From: Gemmatimonadaceae bacterium
GTDB lineage: Bacteria > Gemmatimonadota > Gemmatimonadetes > Gemmatimonadales > Gemmatimonadaceae
DNA: 64,000 nt
Assembly (NCBI GenBank): GCA_020851035.1
Contig: JADZDM010000010.1
Coordinates: forward strand, 1-64,000
Reading direction: 5' to 3'
Under the pieces are notes generated by a model. That model did not search any database. It saw nothing but the letters and a program-made list of their open reading frames with translations, and was not told where the DNA came from. Positions 7,481 to 16,053 of this stretch are shown one piece after another; position 1 is the first letter of the stretch, and every line of letters starts with the position of its first letter. The translations under genes and the position numbers were made by a program.

Positions 7481-9568
7481 CTACGGCTGCACCGTCGCGC
7501 GGGTGGTGCCGAGGGTGTGCTGCGCAATCCAGTCGTACTCGCGCTTCATGCGGTCGACCTGGTGGTAGTACTCCGACAGCCCGTGCCCCTCACGCGGGTA
7601 GAACACCAGCTCCACCGCCTTGCCGCGGTCCTTGAGGGCGCGGTAGAACTCCATCGGCTGGCCGATCGGCACGCGCTCATCGTTTCCGCCGTGCAGGATC
7701 AGCAGCGGCGTGGTGATGCGGTCGCTGTAGCTGATGGCCGAGCGCTCGAGGTACTTGCGAACGCTCGCGTTGACGATCGAGCCATCGTACTGCGGGTCGC
7801 CGAAGAAGGTGTTGATGTAGCCGGGGATGTCGGTGGTGCCGGCCATCGAGAGCAGTGACGGCAGCCCCGCACCCATCATCGCCGCCTTGAAGCGGCCGGT
7901 CTGCGACACGACCCACGACGTCATGTAGCCGCCGTAGCTCCAGCCCTCGAACGCCAGCTTCTCGGGATCGGCGATCCCGAGCCGCACCACGGCATCGGTG
8001 CCGGCCATGATGTCGCGATAGTCTCCCCCGCCCCAGTCGCCGGTGTTGGCGCGCATCCACCATTCGCCATAGCCGGTGGAGCCGCGCGGGTTGGGGTACA
8101 GCACCGCCCAGCCACGTGCGGCCCAGGTCTGGCCGGGTGCGCCGGTGCTGCCCTTGAAGCCGTTGGTCCACGCCGCCGTGGGTCCACCGTGCGCCGAGAC
8201 CACCATTGGCACGCGCGCACCCTCGCGGTACCCGACCGGCAGCAGCAGGATGCCCTCGACCGCGCGACCGTCACTCGACTTCCAGCCGATCACGCGCGTC
8301 TCCCCCAGCGCGCGATCCGACAGCCAGGCGTTCGTCGTCGTGATCCGCTTCGGCTCCGGCAGCGACGCGTCCTGCACGAAGACTTCGGCCGGCCACATCG
8401 GCGAGTCCAGCACGAACGCCATCTTCGCGCCATCGCGGCTGGCGACGGCACCCTGTACCATGAGGTCCTTCGTCATGGTGGTGTAGCGCCGGCTGGCGAG
8501 CGTGTAGCTGTAGAGCGTGTTGTAGACGCGATCGCTGGCCGTGAACCAGAGCGACGCGCCGTCGGCCGACCAGCGCGGCTGGCCCGGGCTCACGTCGAAC
8601 GTCGGCACCGCGAGGTCGGTGATCGCCTTCGTGGCGACATCGTATGTGACGAGGTGGTCGTTGCGCAGCGTTCGGGCGGCGATGCCGTCCTTGTGGGCCG
8701 CGAACTCCTTTCGCAGCATCGTGAACGCCAGCGTGCGGCCATCGGGCGAGAACTGCGGCGTGCTCTGCACCTCGCTGGTGGTGGTGAGGCGGTCGATCCG
8801 CTGCGACGCGATCTCCACCATGTAAGCATCGCGACGCTCGTCGCGGATCATCGGGGTGGGCGAGGCGTCGAACGCGAGGCGGGTGCCGTCAGGCGACCAC
8901 GACGGCGCACCACGCACCGTGAAGGCCCCGCTGGTGACCTTCGCCGCCGCCCCTGACGCCACCGTCACGACCCAGAGGTGGTTGAGGCGGAAGTCGGCCT
9001 CGAACACCTTCGCATCGTCGCGGCGACGGGTGCGCGCCTCCTGCTCGCGCGTCAGCGTGTCGGGGGTGACGACGGCGATCCGGCTGGCATCGGGAGACCA
9101 GGCGAACGCCACCACCCCGTCACGCAGTGTGGTGAGCTGCCGCGCCTCGCCGCCGTCGGCGGGCAGCAGCCAGACCTGCGGCTTCGGCGCGTCGTCGCCG
9201 GTGCCGGTCCCGCGCGCCGACACGAAGGCGATCGTGCGGCCGTCCGGTGACCACGCCGGCTGCGATTCGCCGCGCTCGCTGAAGGTCAGCTGCCGGGCGT
9301 CACCGCCGGCGAACGGCACGATCCAGACGTGCGAGCGGCGGTCGTGCTTGTCGCCGAGCGCGGTGTCGGCCTTGGCGTTCGGATGCTCCCAGCCGGTCAC
9401 CGTATAGAGGATGCGGTCACCGGTTGGCGCGATGGCCACGCCGCCGACGGCCTTCATCCGGAGCAGGTCGGCGTCGCTCAGGCCGCGAGGCTGCTGCGCG
9501 AGCAGGGGATGGGCCGCGAGCGTGACGGCCACGAGGAGGATGGCGCGGGAGCGGCGGAACGTCGTCAT
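7481..9568 (-). CDS. Exported S9-family prolyl oligopeptidase-like peptidase
   Basis: A 695-residue protein with a signal peptide, an N-terminal seven-bladed propeller (repeated W-S-P-D-G/A motifs as in TolB-like blades) and a C-terminal alpha/beta hydrolase domain. The catalytic triad is visible: Ser in G-W-S-Y-G-G-Y, Asp in H-G-G-N-D-E-R-V-P and His in R-E-G-H-G-L. This is the acylaminoacyl-peptidase/dipeptidyl-peptidase branch, which cleaves short peptides, here outside the cytoplasm. The ATG at 9568 is chosen because it opens the signal peptide; upstream in-frame codons show no homology. Monocistronic. Confidence 0.93.
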   Translation of the reverse strand: MTTFRRSRAILLVAVTLAAHPLLAQQPRGLSDADLLRMKAVGGVAIAPTGDRILYTVTGWEHPNAKADTALGDKHDRRSHVWIVPFAGGDARQLTFSERGESQPAWSPDGRTIAFVSARGTGTGDDAPKPQVWLLPADGGEARQLTTLRDGVVAFAWSPDASRIAVVTPDTLTREQEARTRRRDDAKVFEADFRLNHLWVVTVASGAAAKVTSGAFTVRGAPSWSPDGTRLAFDASPTPMIRDERRDAYMVEIASQRIDRLTTTSEVQSTPQFSPDGRTLAFTMLRKEFAAHKDGIAARTLRNDHLVTYDVATKAITDLAVPTFDVSPGQPRWSADGASLWFTASDRVYNTLYSYTLASRRYTTMTKDLMVQGAVASRDGAKMAFVLDSPMWPAEVFVQDASLPEPKRITTTNAWLSDRALGETRVIGWKSSDGRAVEGILLLPVGYREGARVPMVVSAHGGPTAAWTNGFKGSTGAPGQTWAARGWAVLYPNPRGSTGYGEWWMRANTGDWGGGDYRDIMAGTDAVVRLGIADPEKLAFEGWSYGGYMTSWVVSQTGRFKAAMMGAGLPSLLSMAGTTDIPGYINTFFGDPQYDGSIVNASVRKYLERSAISYSDRITTPLLILHGGNDERVPIGQPMEFYRALKDRGKAVELVFYPREGHGLSEYYHQVDRMKREYDWIAQHTLGTTRATVQP

Positions 9569-9783
9569 GGGTGTGACGGTCGGGGGTGGGCGTGGCTGGC
9601 GGGTCCCGGGTATCCCGAATGGTACGCGCGGTGCTGCCGGGAGTGTTGGCAGCTGGTGCGTCGGCCGATATTCCACGCCGCCCGGGGCCGCCGCAAGGCC
9701 CGCGGACGGCCTCACCGAGTCGTACCGGAACGGGTGCTCCCGGGGCCGGTCGACGCAGTCACGTGCAGCAGACAGGGGGAGCC

Positions 9784-10281
9784 ATGGCAGCGCGCAAGGC
9801 ACCAGTGAAGCGGGCGGCGACGAAGGGGGCCACCGCAAGGAAGGTCAGCACGAGCAAGGTCGCCGCACCAGCGACCCCGAGCCTGCTCAAGGGCGGCAAC
9901 CCGCAGGTGGCGAAGGCACACGGTGATGCGCCGGTGCAGGCGTACATCGCCGCCATGCCGGGCTGGAAGCGCGACATCGGTGCGCAGCTCGACGCGCTGG
10001 TGACGCGCACGGTGCCGACGGTGGTGAAGGCCGTGAAGTGGAACTCGCCATTCTACGGTGTCGCAGGCAAGGGGTGGTTCCTCAGCTTTCACGTGTTCAC
10101 GCGCTACGTGAAGGTGACCTTCTTCAAGGGCACGTCGCTCACGCCGCCACCGGGTGGGGGCGCGGCGAAGGAGGCGCGCTGGATCGACATCCACGAGGAT
10201 GATTTCGACGAGAAGCAACTCACCCGCTGGATCCGGCAGGCGTCGAAGGTCCCCGGATGGGGTGGCAGTCCGGCGGATTGA
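9784..10281 (+). CDS. DUF1801 protein with Lys/Ala-rich N-terminal tail
   Basis: A 165-residue protein. The first ~35 residues are rich in Lys, Arg, Ala and Thr, like a histone H1-type or HU-like tail. The rest is a DUF1801 (YdhG-like) domain with V-V-K-A-V-K-W-N-S-P-F-Y-G and F-H-V-F-T-R-Y-V-K-V-T-F-F-K-G-T. The family's function is not established. A strong AGGGGGA Shine-Dalgarno sits 3 bp before the ATG. The next gene starts at the base after this stop codon, so the two are co-transcribed. Confidence 0.88.
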   Translation: MAARKAPVKRAATKGATARKVSTSKVAAPATPSLLKGGNPQVAKAHGDAPVQAYIAAMPGWKRDIGAQLDALVTRTVPTVVKAVKWNSPFYGVAGKGWFLSFHVFTRYVKVTFFKGTSLTPPPGGGAAKEARWIDIHEDDFDEKQLTRWIRQASKVPGWGGSPAD

Positions 10282-11088
10282 GTGAGCCCCACTGCGCGGG
10301 GACTGCGCCTCGTCACCTGGAACTGCTGCCGCGGGCCGCTCGCCGCCAAGCTGGCGGCGCTCGACGCGCTGCACGCCGACATCGCGGTGTTGCAGGAATG
10401 TCCGAAGCCGGCAAGACAATCGGACCAGTTCCGCTGGCTTGGTGACACGCCGCGCCAGGGCGTCGCAGTCATTGCGCGCGGCGAGTATCGTCTCCGGCGG
10501 CTGCCTGCACCTGACGGCGCCCCGCGGTACGCATTGCCGGTGTCGATCCGGGGGCCGGAGCAGTTCTCGCTGCTCGCGATCTGGGCGATGAACGACCGCC
10601 CGCTCCGTTATGTCCGCGCCGTCGTCCGCACGGTGGAGCTGCACCGCGCGCGCCTGGCGCGTGGCGCGATGTTCGTGCTCGGTGACTTCAACTCGAACAC
10701 CGTCTGGGACCGCGAGCATCCCACCACCACCAACCACAGTGCGCTGGTGGGCCAGCTGGCCGCGCTCGGCCTGCACAGTTGCTACCACCGGGCCACTGGC
10801 GAGTCCCACGGTGCCGAGTCCACACCGACCTTTCACCTGTACCGGCACGCCTCGCGCCCCTACCACCTCGACTACTGCTTCGCGCCATCGTCATGGCTGT
10901 CGCGACTCTCCGCCGTCACGATCGGCGCGCATGAGCGGTGGATGCGCCACAGCGATCACCGGCCGCTGATCATGGACTTCACACCGCCGGCTGTCGACGT
11001 CACCGCGTCGCGGCAACCCCGGCGAGGTCCCGACGATCCGCCGCCAGCTCGGCCAGCAGCGCCACATGCACGTCGAGCGCGTCGATGA
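10282..11088 (+). CDS. Endonuclease/exonuclease/phosphatase (EEP) family protein
   Basis: The 268-residue protein shows EEP-fold motifs: T-W-N-C near the N-terminus, L-Q-E-C (metal-binding Glu), G-D-F-N-S-N, and the closing S-D-H-R-P-L catalytic motif. Such enzymes cut phosphodiesters or phosphomonoesters with Mg2+; the substrate is unknown. The GTG start directly follows the TGA of the DUF1801 gene. The core fold ends around residue 240. The remaining Arg/Pro-rich tail is simply the antisense of the racemase gene, which overlaps this one by 89 bp tail to tail. Confidence 0.88.
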   Translation: MSPTARGLRLVTWNCCRGPLAAKLAALDALHADIAVLQECPKPARQSDQFRWLGDTPRQGVAVIARGEYRLRRLPAPDGAPRYALPVSIRGPEQFSLLAIWAMNDRPLRYVRAVVRTVELHRARLARGAMFVLGDFNSNTVWDREHPTTTNHSALVGQLAALGLHSCYHRATGESHGAESTPTFHLYRHASRPYHLDYCFAPSSWLSRLSAVTIGAHERWMRHSDHRPLIMDFTPPAVDVTASRQPRRGPDDPPPARPAAPHARRARR

Positions 11089-11701
11089 CGGGATAGCCTG
11101 GCGCGTACCCGTCGAATGCCAGCCCGAGGTCCGTCCCCGCCAGCACGATCGCCTCGGCGCCCTGCTCACGCACCATGCGGGTGCCGGCATCGAACATCAT
11201 CTGGCGCTGCGCCTCGGTGCACACACCGCTCACCGCCACGTCCAGGTAGGCCTGGCCGAGAATCTCGATGTCGTCGTCGCTGGCCACGGCCTCGGTCTGG
11301 TGCAGCTGGCCGTAGAGTCGGGTGCGCATGACGACGCGCGTGCCGAGGAGACCGACGCGACGGATGCCGGCGGCGGCGAAGTGGGCGTCGAGAGGTGCCA
11401 CGGCAGAGACGAGCGGCAACGGGGACATGCGCACCGTCTCGTCGAAGCAGAAGTGCCCGCCGAGTGAGGTGATGGCGGCGCAGTCGGCACCGGCCGCCTG
11501 CAGTCGCCCGATGAGCCCCGCGTAGACTGCGGCCTGTTCCTCGCGCTTGTCGGCGAGGTTGTTGCGGATCAGGACGTTCACGTCGGCCTGCACGATGGTG
11601 AGTTCCAGCGGCGCCTGCAGTTCGCGCATGCGGGCGCAGAGGCGCTGATAGTACACGATGGTGGCGGCGGGGCCGATGCCGCCGATCAGGCCGATGTGCA
11701 T
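11000..11701 (-). CDS. Aspartate/glutamate racemase-like protein, atypical active site
   Basis: A 233-residue Asp/Glu/hydantoin racemase-fold protein opening with I-G-L-I-G-G-I-G-P-A-A-T. The family normally uses two cysteines (C-N-T and G-C-T-E). Here the first position reads A-I-T-S-L-G-G-H, a Thr/Ser-type variant. The second reads L-A-G-T-D-L, with Gly where the catalytic Cys should be. A two-base racemase needs that residue, so the protein may be a lyase/isomerase variant or inactive. Its 3' end overlaps the EEP gene. No partner gene is evident. Confidence 0.8.
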   Translation of the reverse strand: MHIGLIGGIGPAATIVYYQRLCARMRELQAPLELTIVQADVNVLIRNNLADKREEQAAVYAGLIGRLQAAGADCAAITSLGGHFCFDETVRMSPLPLVSAVAPLDAHFAAAGIRRVGLLGTRVVMRTRLYGQLHQTEAVASDDDIEILGQAYLDVAVSGVCTEAQRQMMFDAGTRMVREQGAEAIVLAGTDLGLAFDGYAPGYPVIDALDVHVALLAELAADRRDLAGVAATR

Positions 11702-11973
11702 TGCGTGTCTCGAAGCGCCGGTGTCGGGCCGGCATCGTCAACAGCGTTCGCGCGGAAGGCGCGGGCGAGCGGAGCGATCAGGAAGATATCCGCGGCATGA
11801 GGAAGCGCTTGACAGCGCCACGCACCGCGGTGATGGTATGGGGGTGGCGCCGTCGGAGCGCCCCCGGTCCGCGGGCAGGGAGTGTCCCATCCGACGCACG
11901 ACGACGCGCACGAGACAACACACCTCTTTTCGGGCTCACGACGCGGACACGAGCCACCACGAAAGGAGGCAGT

Positions 11974-13905
11974 GTGTCCGAGAACCGCACCAGTCGTCCC
12001 GTCGCCGCGAACGCCGGCGACATCCGTTCGCTCCCGCCGCAGCCGAGCCTCGAGTTCGAGAAGAAGCAGGCGAGGCGCCTGCTCCGCCAGTTGCAGGCAG
12101 GCGATCCCCAGGCGCTCGCCCGGGCACAGGCACGCCATCCGTCGTTTCCGGCTGGCACGCCGGATCGCGCGACGCTGTCCGAAGCGCAGCTCATCATCGC
12201 GCGGGAGTACGGCTTCAGCAGCTGGCCGCGATTCAGCCGCTACCTGTCGACACTGGAGCGCGGGATCAGCGCCAACCGGTCGCTCAACCTCGGTGATGCG
12301 CAATCGTACGAGCGCGAGGCGCAGCGACTCCTGATGATGCACAAGCATGGATGGGCGTGGACCGCGCGCCAGCTGGCGGCGTACGTGCCTCGATTCGTGG
12401 GACAGTCGATCGCGGAGGTGCGGGCGGCGGAGGTCACGCTCGATGATGCGAAGGTGGTCGTCGTGCGAATGCGGCATTGCACGAACTGGGAGCAGTTGTT
12501 GGCACACGCCGCGGCGATGCGGCCACGCGTGGAACAGGACCCGTGGGAGCGACAGGAGACGCCCCGAATGCGGGCCTGCCGCGCCATCAGGGCTCACGAC
12601 CTGCCTGGCCTGCAGGCACTGGTGCGCGCGCACCCGGAGCTGCTGCAGCCCGAAGCCGAGCTGCAACGCGTGGGCTGGTCGCTGATGGCGGAAGCGATCG
12701 AGCTCGAGCCGACCGATGGCCGGGTGGACGCGCGCGGCATTGCGGACTGGCTTGCAGCGCAAGGGCTCGACGTGCAGGCGAGCCTGAACCGCGCCCTCGT
12801 GCGTGAGCGTCGCCCGTGGACCGTCGCCGCCGTGCGCCGGCTGCTCGACCGGGGCGCCGACCCGTCCTGGATCGCGCCGACCGGGCTCACGGTGCTGGAG
12901 CATGCGATCGTGCAGTACTGGAACGGGCAGGCGGTGGACCTCATCGCGCAGCGGGTGCGTTCGCGCCGCGCGTTCTGGATTGCGGCCGGGCTGGGGGACG
13001 TGCCCGGTGTCCGCCGGTTCTTCGGCACGGATGGCACGCTCACGGCTGATGCGTACCGCGACCGGCCGCCTCTGGAGCTGATGAGCGTCGCACTGGCGGT
13101 GCCCACGCTGCCGGAACCCGACGACGTGGAGGTGATGGCGGAGGCAGCACTCGTCGCCGCGATGAATGGTCGCGTGGCGGTGCTCGAACTGCTGCTCGAC
13201 ATGGGCTATCCGGTCGATCACCGCTTCTGGCTGGACCAGACGCTCGTGTACTTCGCGATCCATCACGGCATGGACACGATCGTGGAGGTGCTCGTGCGGC
13301 GCGGTGCGGATCTCGACGTGTCCGTCGGCGGCCAGATGCCGACCGCGCGACAACTGGCCGCGCAGATGCTGGACTCCGTGCCACACGGGCGCTCGCCACG
13401 CTTCCGGCGGATCGCGCGACTGTGTGGTGTCGTCGGGCAGCGACCGCCTGAAGCGCCTCTCGTCGATGAGTACCCGGTGACGCGCGCGCTCGAGGCGGCG
13501 GGTCTCGACGCGCAGCGCATGGGCAGTGCAACAGTCGGCAGCGAGCATCTCATGGTGGGCCTCATCTGCTGGGGCCAGGAGTTCATGCCGATGGTGCTCG
13601 CGAACGGTGGCGTGGATGTGTTGCGCCTTCGGGCCCACCTGGGGGATCGCATCCGGCCCGACGAGGACGCAACCGCAGCTGCGACCCCGCCGCGGAGCGA
13701 CGAGGTCACGCGCACAGTGGAGCGCGCCCACGCCATCGCGCGCGAACGGGACCACAACGCCGTCAGCATGAGTCACCTGGCTACCGCGCTCCTCGAGGAC
13801 GACGGCGGCGCCGCGGCGCAGTTGCTGCTCGCCTTCGGCGGCTCACTCGAGCGGCTGCGCGCCGAGTTCGCGCCGGTGCCCGAGTACGGGGCGCAGCCGG
13901 ACTGA
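11974..13905 (+). CDS. Ankyrin-type protein with C-terminal Clp-N repeats
   Basis: The 643-residue protein has three parts. Residues ~15-90 form a module also seen in the ankyrin protein at 16661 (R-R-L-L-R-x-L-Q-A-G-D-P-x-A ... L-S-E-A-Q-L-I-I-A-R-E-Y-G-F-S-S-W-P-R). A long middle holds divergent ankyrin repeats (V-R-R-L-L-D-R-G-A-D-P; L-E-L-L-L-D-M-G-Y-P-V). Residues ~500-635 hold two Clp-N (ClpA/B/C amino-terminal) repeats (V-G-S-E-H-L-M-V-G-L; V-S-M-S-H-L-A-T-A-L-L-E). No AAA+ domain is present. The GTG start at 11974 is supported by a full GGAGG. Clp-N domains recognise adaptors or substrates, so this looks like an adaptor or decoy. Confidence 0.88.
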   Translation: MSENRTSRPVAANAGDIRSLPPQPSLEFEKKQARRLLRQLQAGDPQALARAQARHPSFPAGTPDRATLSEAQLIIAREYGFSSWPRFSRYLSTLERGISANRSLNLGDAQSYEREAQRLLMMHKHGWAWTARQLAAYVPRFVGQSIAEVRAAEVTLDDAKVVVVRMRHCTNWEQLLAHAAAMRPRVEQDPWERQETPRMRACRAIRAHDLPGLQALVRAHPELLQPEAELQRVGWSLMAEAIELEPTDGRVDARGIADWLAAQGLDVQASLNRALVRERRPWTVAAVRRLLDRGADPSWIAPTGLTVLEHAIVQYWNGQAVDLIAQRVRSRRAFWIAAGLGDVPGVRRFFGTDGTLTADAYRDRPPLELMSVALAVPTLPEPDDVEVMAEAALVAAMNGRVAVLELLLDMGYPVDHRFWLDQTLVYFAIHHGMDTIVEVLVRRGADLDVSVGGQMPTARQLAAQMLDSVPHGRSPRFRRIARLCGVVGQRPPEAPLVDEYPVTRALEAAGLDAQRMGSATVGSEHLMVGLICWGQEFMPMVLANGGVDVLRLRAHLGDRIRPDEDATAAATPPRSDEVTRTVERAHAIARERDHNAVSMSHLATALLEDDGGAAAQLLLAFGGSLERLRAEFAPVPEYGAQPD

Positions 13906-13927
13906 GCCGCAGGAATCCGGCGGACGG

Positions 13928-14147
13928 AATCCGGTGACAGTGCACACCATTGACGGCAATTCGTGCACTGTCACCGGATTTCGCGGAATCGTGCACTGTC
14001 ACCGGATTTCTGACGGCAATTCGTGCACTGTCACCGGATTTCGCGGATTTCTGACAGCAATTCGTGCACTGTCACCGGACTTCGCGCGTGCACTGTCACC
14101 GATTTCCCGAATTGTGCACTGTCACCGAATTCGGGTGTCACCGAATT
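13928..14147. repeat. GTGCACTGTCACC repeat cluster 3 with perfect hairpin
   Basis: One left-facing copy (in 13928-13945) and six right-facing copies of GTGCACTGTCACC start at 13963, 13991, 14023, 14064, 14088 and 14114. Most right-facing copies are followed by a G-A-T-T-T or similar tail and preceded by GGCAATTC. The left copy pairs with the first right copy in a perfect 18-bp stem (13928-13945 with 13963-13980, loop 17 nt). The distances between copies (24-41 bp) are too short and irregular for CRISPR. Convergent genes flank it, and its end supplies the last codons and TGA stop of the D-aminoacylase-like gene. Confidence 0.92.
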
Positions 14148-15781
14148 CGGGGCGGGCGGCGTGTGCCCGCCCGCCGCACGATCACCTTCCCCGGCCGCGC
14201 CGCCGTGAACACCCCGTTGTCCACCACCGGCACCCCGGCCACCAGCACATACGGGATGCCCTCGGGATAGTGGTGCGGATCCTCGAACGTCCCCACATCG
14301 CGCACCGTGGCGGCCTCGAACAGCACCACGTCGGCCACGCAGCCGACGCCCAGGCAGCCGCGATCACGGAGGCCAAGCCGCGCGGCAGGCATCGCGGTCA
14401 TCTTGCGAACCGCCTGCTCCAGCGTGAGCACGCGCTCGTCCCGCACGTACCGCCCCAGCACCCGCGGGAAGGTGCCGAAGTTGCGCGGGTGCGGCACTTC
14501 GGCGCCAAGCTGCGTGATCCGTCCGTCACTCGCGATCATGGTCTGTGGGTGCGCCATGATCCGCCGCACGTCGGACTCGTCCATCACGTGGTACACCATG
14601 CCGGCATCGCCCCGCAGCACCCCGTCGAGGATGAACGGCGGCGCGTTCTCGAGCGTCGGCGCCACACCTCGCATCACCAGCAGGTCGTGCAGCGTCTTCC
14701 CGTTCAGCGCGGGGTCCCACTCCACCCGCGAGAACTGCACCCGCCGCAGGTCGCCGCCGCCACGGTCGTTGCGGAGCAGCTCCACGATACCGGTCACGAT
14801 GCTGTCCTTCAGCTCCGGATCGGCGAGTCGCTCACGCAGCGCCGCAGTTCCACCCGACAGCGCCCACGTCGGCACCAGCACCGACAGTGACGTGTAGCTG
14901 GCGGTGTATGGGTACTGGTCGAGCATCACGTCGGTGCCGGCGCGGCGCGCCGAGTCCACCATCGCCAGCGTCTGCACGCTCCGGCCCCACATCAGCCGCC
15001 CCACCGCCTTGTGGTGCGTGAGCACGACCGGAATCCGCGCCTGCCGCCCGATCTCCAGCGCCTCGGACACGCCCTCGATCAGGCCCACCCCTTCCTCGCG
15101 CAGGTGCGACGTGTAGATCCCGCCGCTGTCCGCCGCCACGCGCGACAGGGCGATGACCTCGTCGGTCTTCGAGTAGGTACCGGGCAGGTACCGCAACCCG
15201 GTGCTCAGGCCGAACGCGCCATCGCGCATCGAATGGGCGACCATGTCCTGCATGCGCACGAGCTCCACCGGGCTCGGCTCGCGATTCTCGGTGCCCATCA
15301 CGGCGCGCCGGATGGAATTGTGCCCCGCCAGGAACGCGACGTTCATCCCGAGCCGGCGCGCGCGCACCGAATCGAGATAGGGACCGAACGGCCACGGACC
15401 GCCCCCGTCGGGCCCGCCAAGCGCCAGCGTCACCCCCTGTCGCACGTGGCTCTGCGCGTCGGGCATCGCCAGGATCGGCTCGAGGTGCGCATGCAGGTCG
15501 ATGAAACCCGGGGCGACGATCAGCCCGCGCGCGTCGATCACCCTCCTCGCGCGTGAGGCCGGCAGCGCCGCAGCAGACACGCGCACCACACGCCCGCCCC
15601 GCAACGCGATGTCCGCCGCGCGCCGCGGACCACCGCTTCCATCCACCAGTGTCCCGCCGGTGATCAGCACGTCGTAGGAGGCAGGACCGCGCTGCGCCTC
15701 CACCCGCGCCACGGGTGCAACGGCGAGCAGGCTGGCGAGCAGGCTCGTGATTAGCGCGGCGGCAGGAAGGCGCAGTCTCAT
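14138..15781 (-). CDS. Exported N-acyl-D-amino-acid deacylase-like amidohydrolase
   Basis: A 547-residue protein with a signal peptide and a metal-dependent amidohydrolase barrel of the D-aminoacylase type. Motifs in order: G-F-I-D-L-H-A-H (metal His pair), Y-T-S-H-L-R-E-E-G, L-T-H-H-K, A-S-D-G (catalytic Asp), H-P-R-N-F-G-T-F-P-R and the closing L-T-L-E-Q-A-V-R-K-M-T. The family frees D-amino acids from N-acylated forms and is linked to peptidoglycan or D-peptide scavenging; the exact substrate is not deducible. The C-terminal R-R-P-P-R-I-R and the stop lie inside repeat cluster 3, so the original end may have been altered. Confidence 0.9.
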   Translation of the reverse strand: MRLRLPAAALITSLLASLLAVAPVARVEAQRGPASYDVLITGGTLVDGSGGPRRAADIALRGGRVVRVSAAALPASRARRVIDARGLIVAPGFIDLHAHLEPILAMPDAQSHVRQGVTLALGGPDGGGPWPFGPYLDSVRARRLGMNVAFLAGHNSIRRAVMGTENREPSPVELVRMQDMVAHSMRDGAFGLSTGLRYLPGTYSKTDEVIALSRVAADSGGIYTSHLREEGVGLIEGVSEALEIGRQARIPVVLTHHKAVGRLMWGRSVQTLAMVDSARRAGTDVMLDQYPYTASYTSLSVLVPTWALSGGTAALRERLADPELKDSIVTGIVELLRNDRGGGDLRRVQFSRVEWDPALNGKTLHDLLVMRGVAPTLENAPPFILDGVLRGDAGMVYHVMDESDVRRIMAHPQTMIASDGRITQLGAEVPHPRNFGTFPRVLGRYVRDERVLTLEQAVRKMTAMPAARLGLRDRGCLGVGCVADVVLFEAATVRDVGTFEDPHHYPEGIPYVLVAGVPVVDNGVFTAARPGKVIVRRAGTRRPPRIR

Positions 15782-16053
15782 ATGTGGCCGGGCGTGAGCC
15801 GGAAGGGATGACGTGCCGTGACCGGAATGTCACGGACCGAACAAAAGCCACCATAATCTCACGCATCGGTACGCGCGGCGCAGACGCATGCGAGGTTCGT
15901 CAACGGTCCGGCGAACCCGGACAGCGCAGTGCGGCCGCCGCCGACTCGCCACGCGCGGCCGGCCCGTACCATGTGGCACATCCGCCACCGGGAGCCTGCG
16001 ATGCGAAATGTGGTCATGGGCAGTTCGCGCCGACGGGCAGGAACGCATGGCAT

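Noticed and set aside
13928-14147. CRISPR array
   Set aside because: Cores are only 13 bp, spacing varies from 24 to 41 bp, one copy is inverted and no cas genes are near.
13934-14890. 318-codon frame running out of repeat cluster 3
   Set aside because: Starts inside the repeats and continues antisense to the D-aminoacylase gene.
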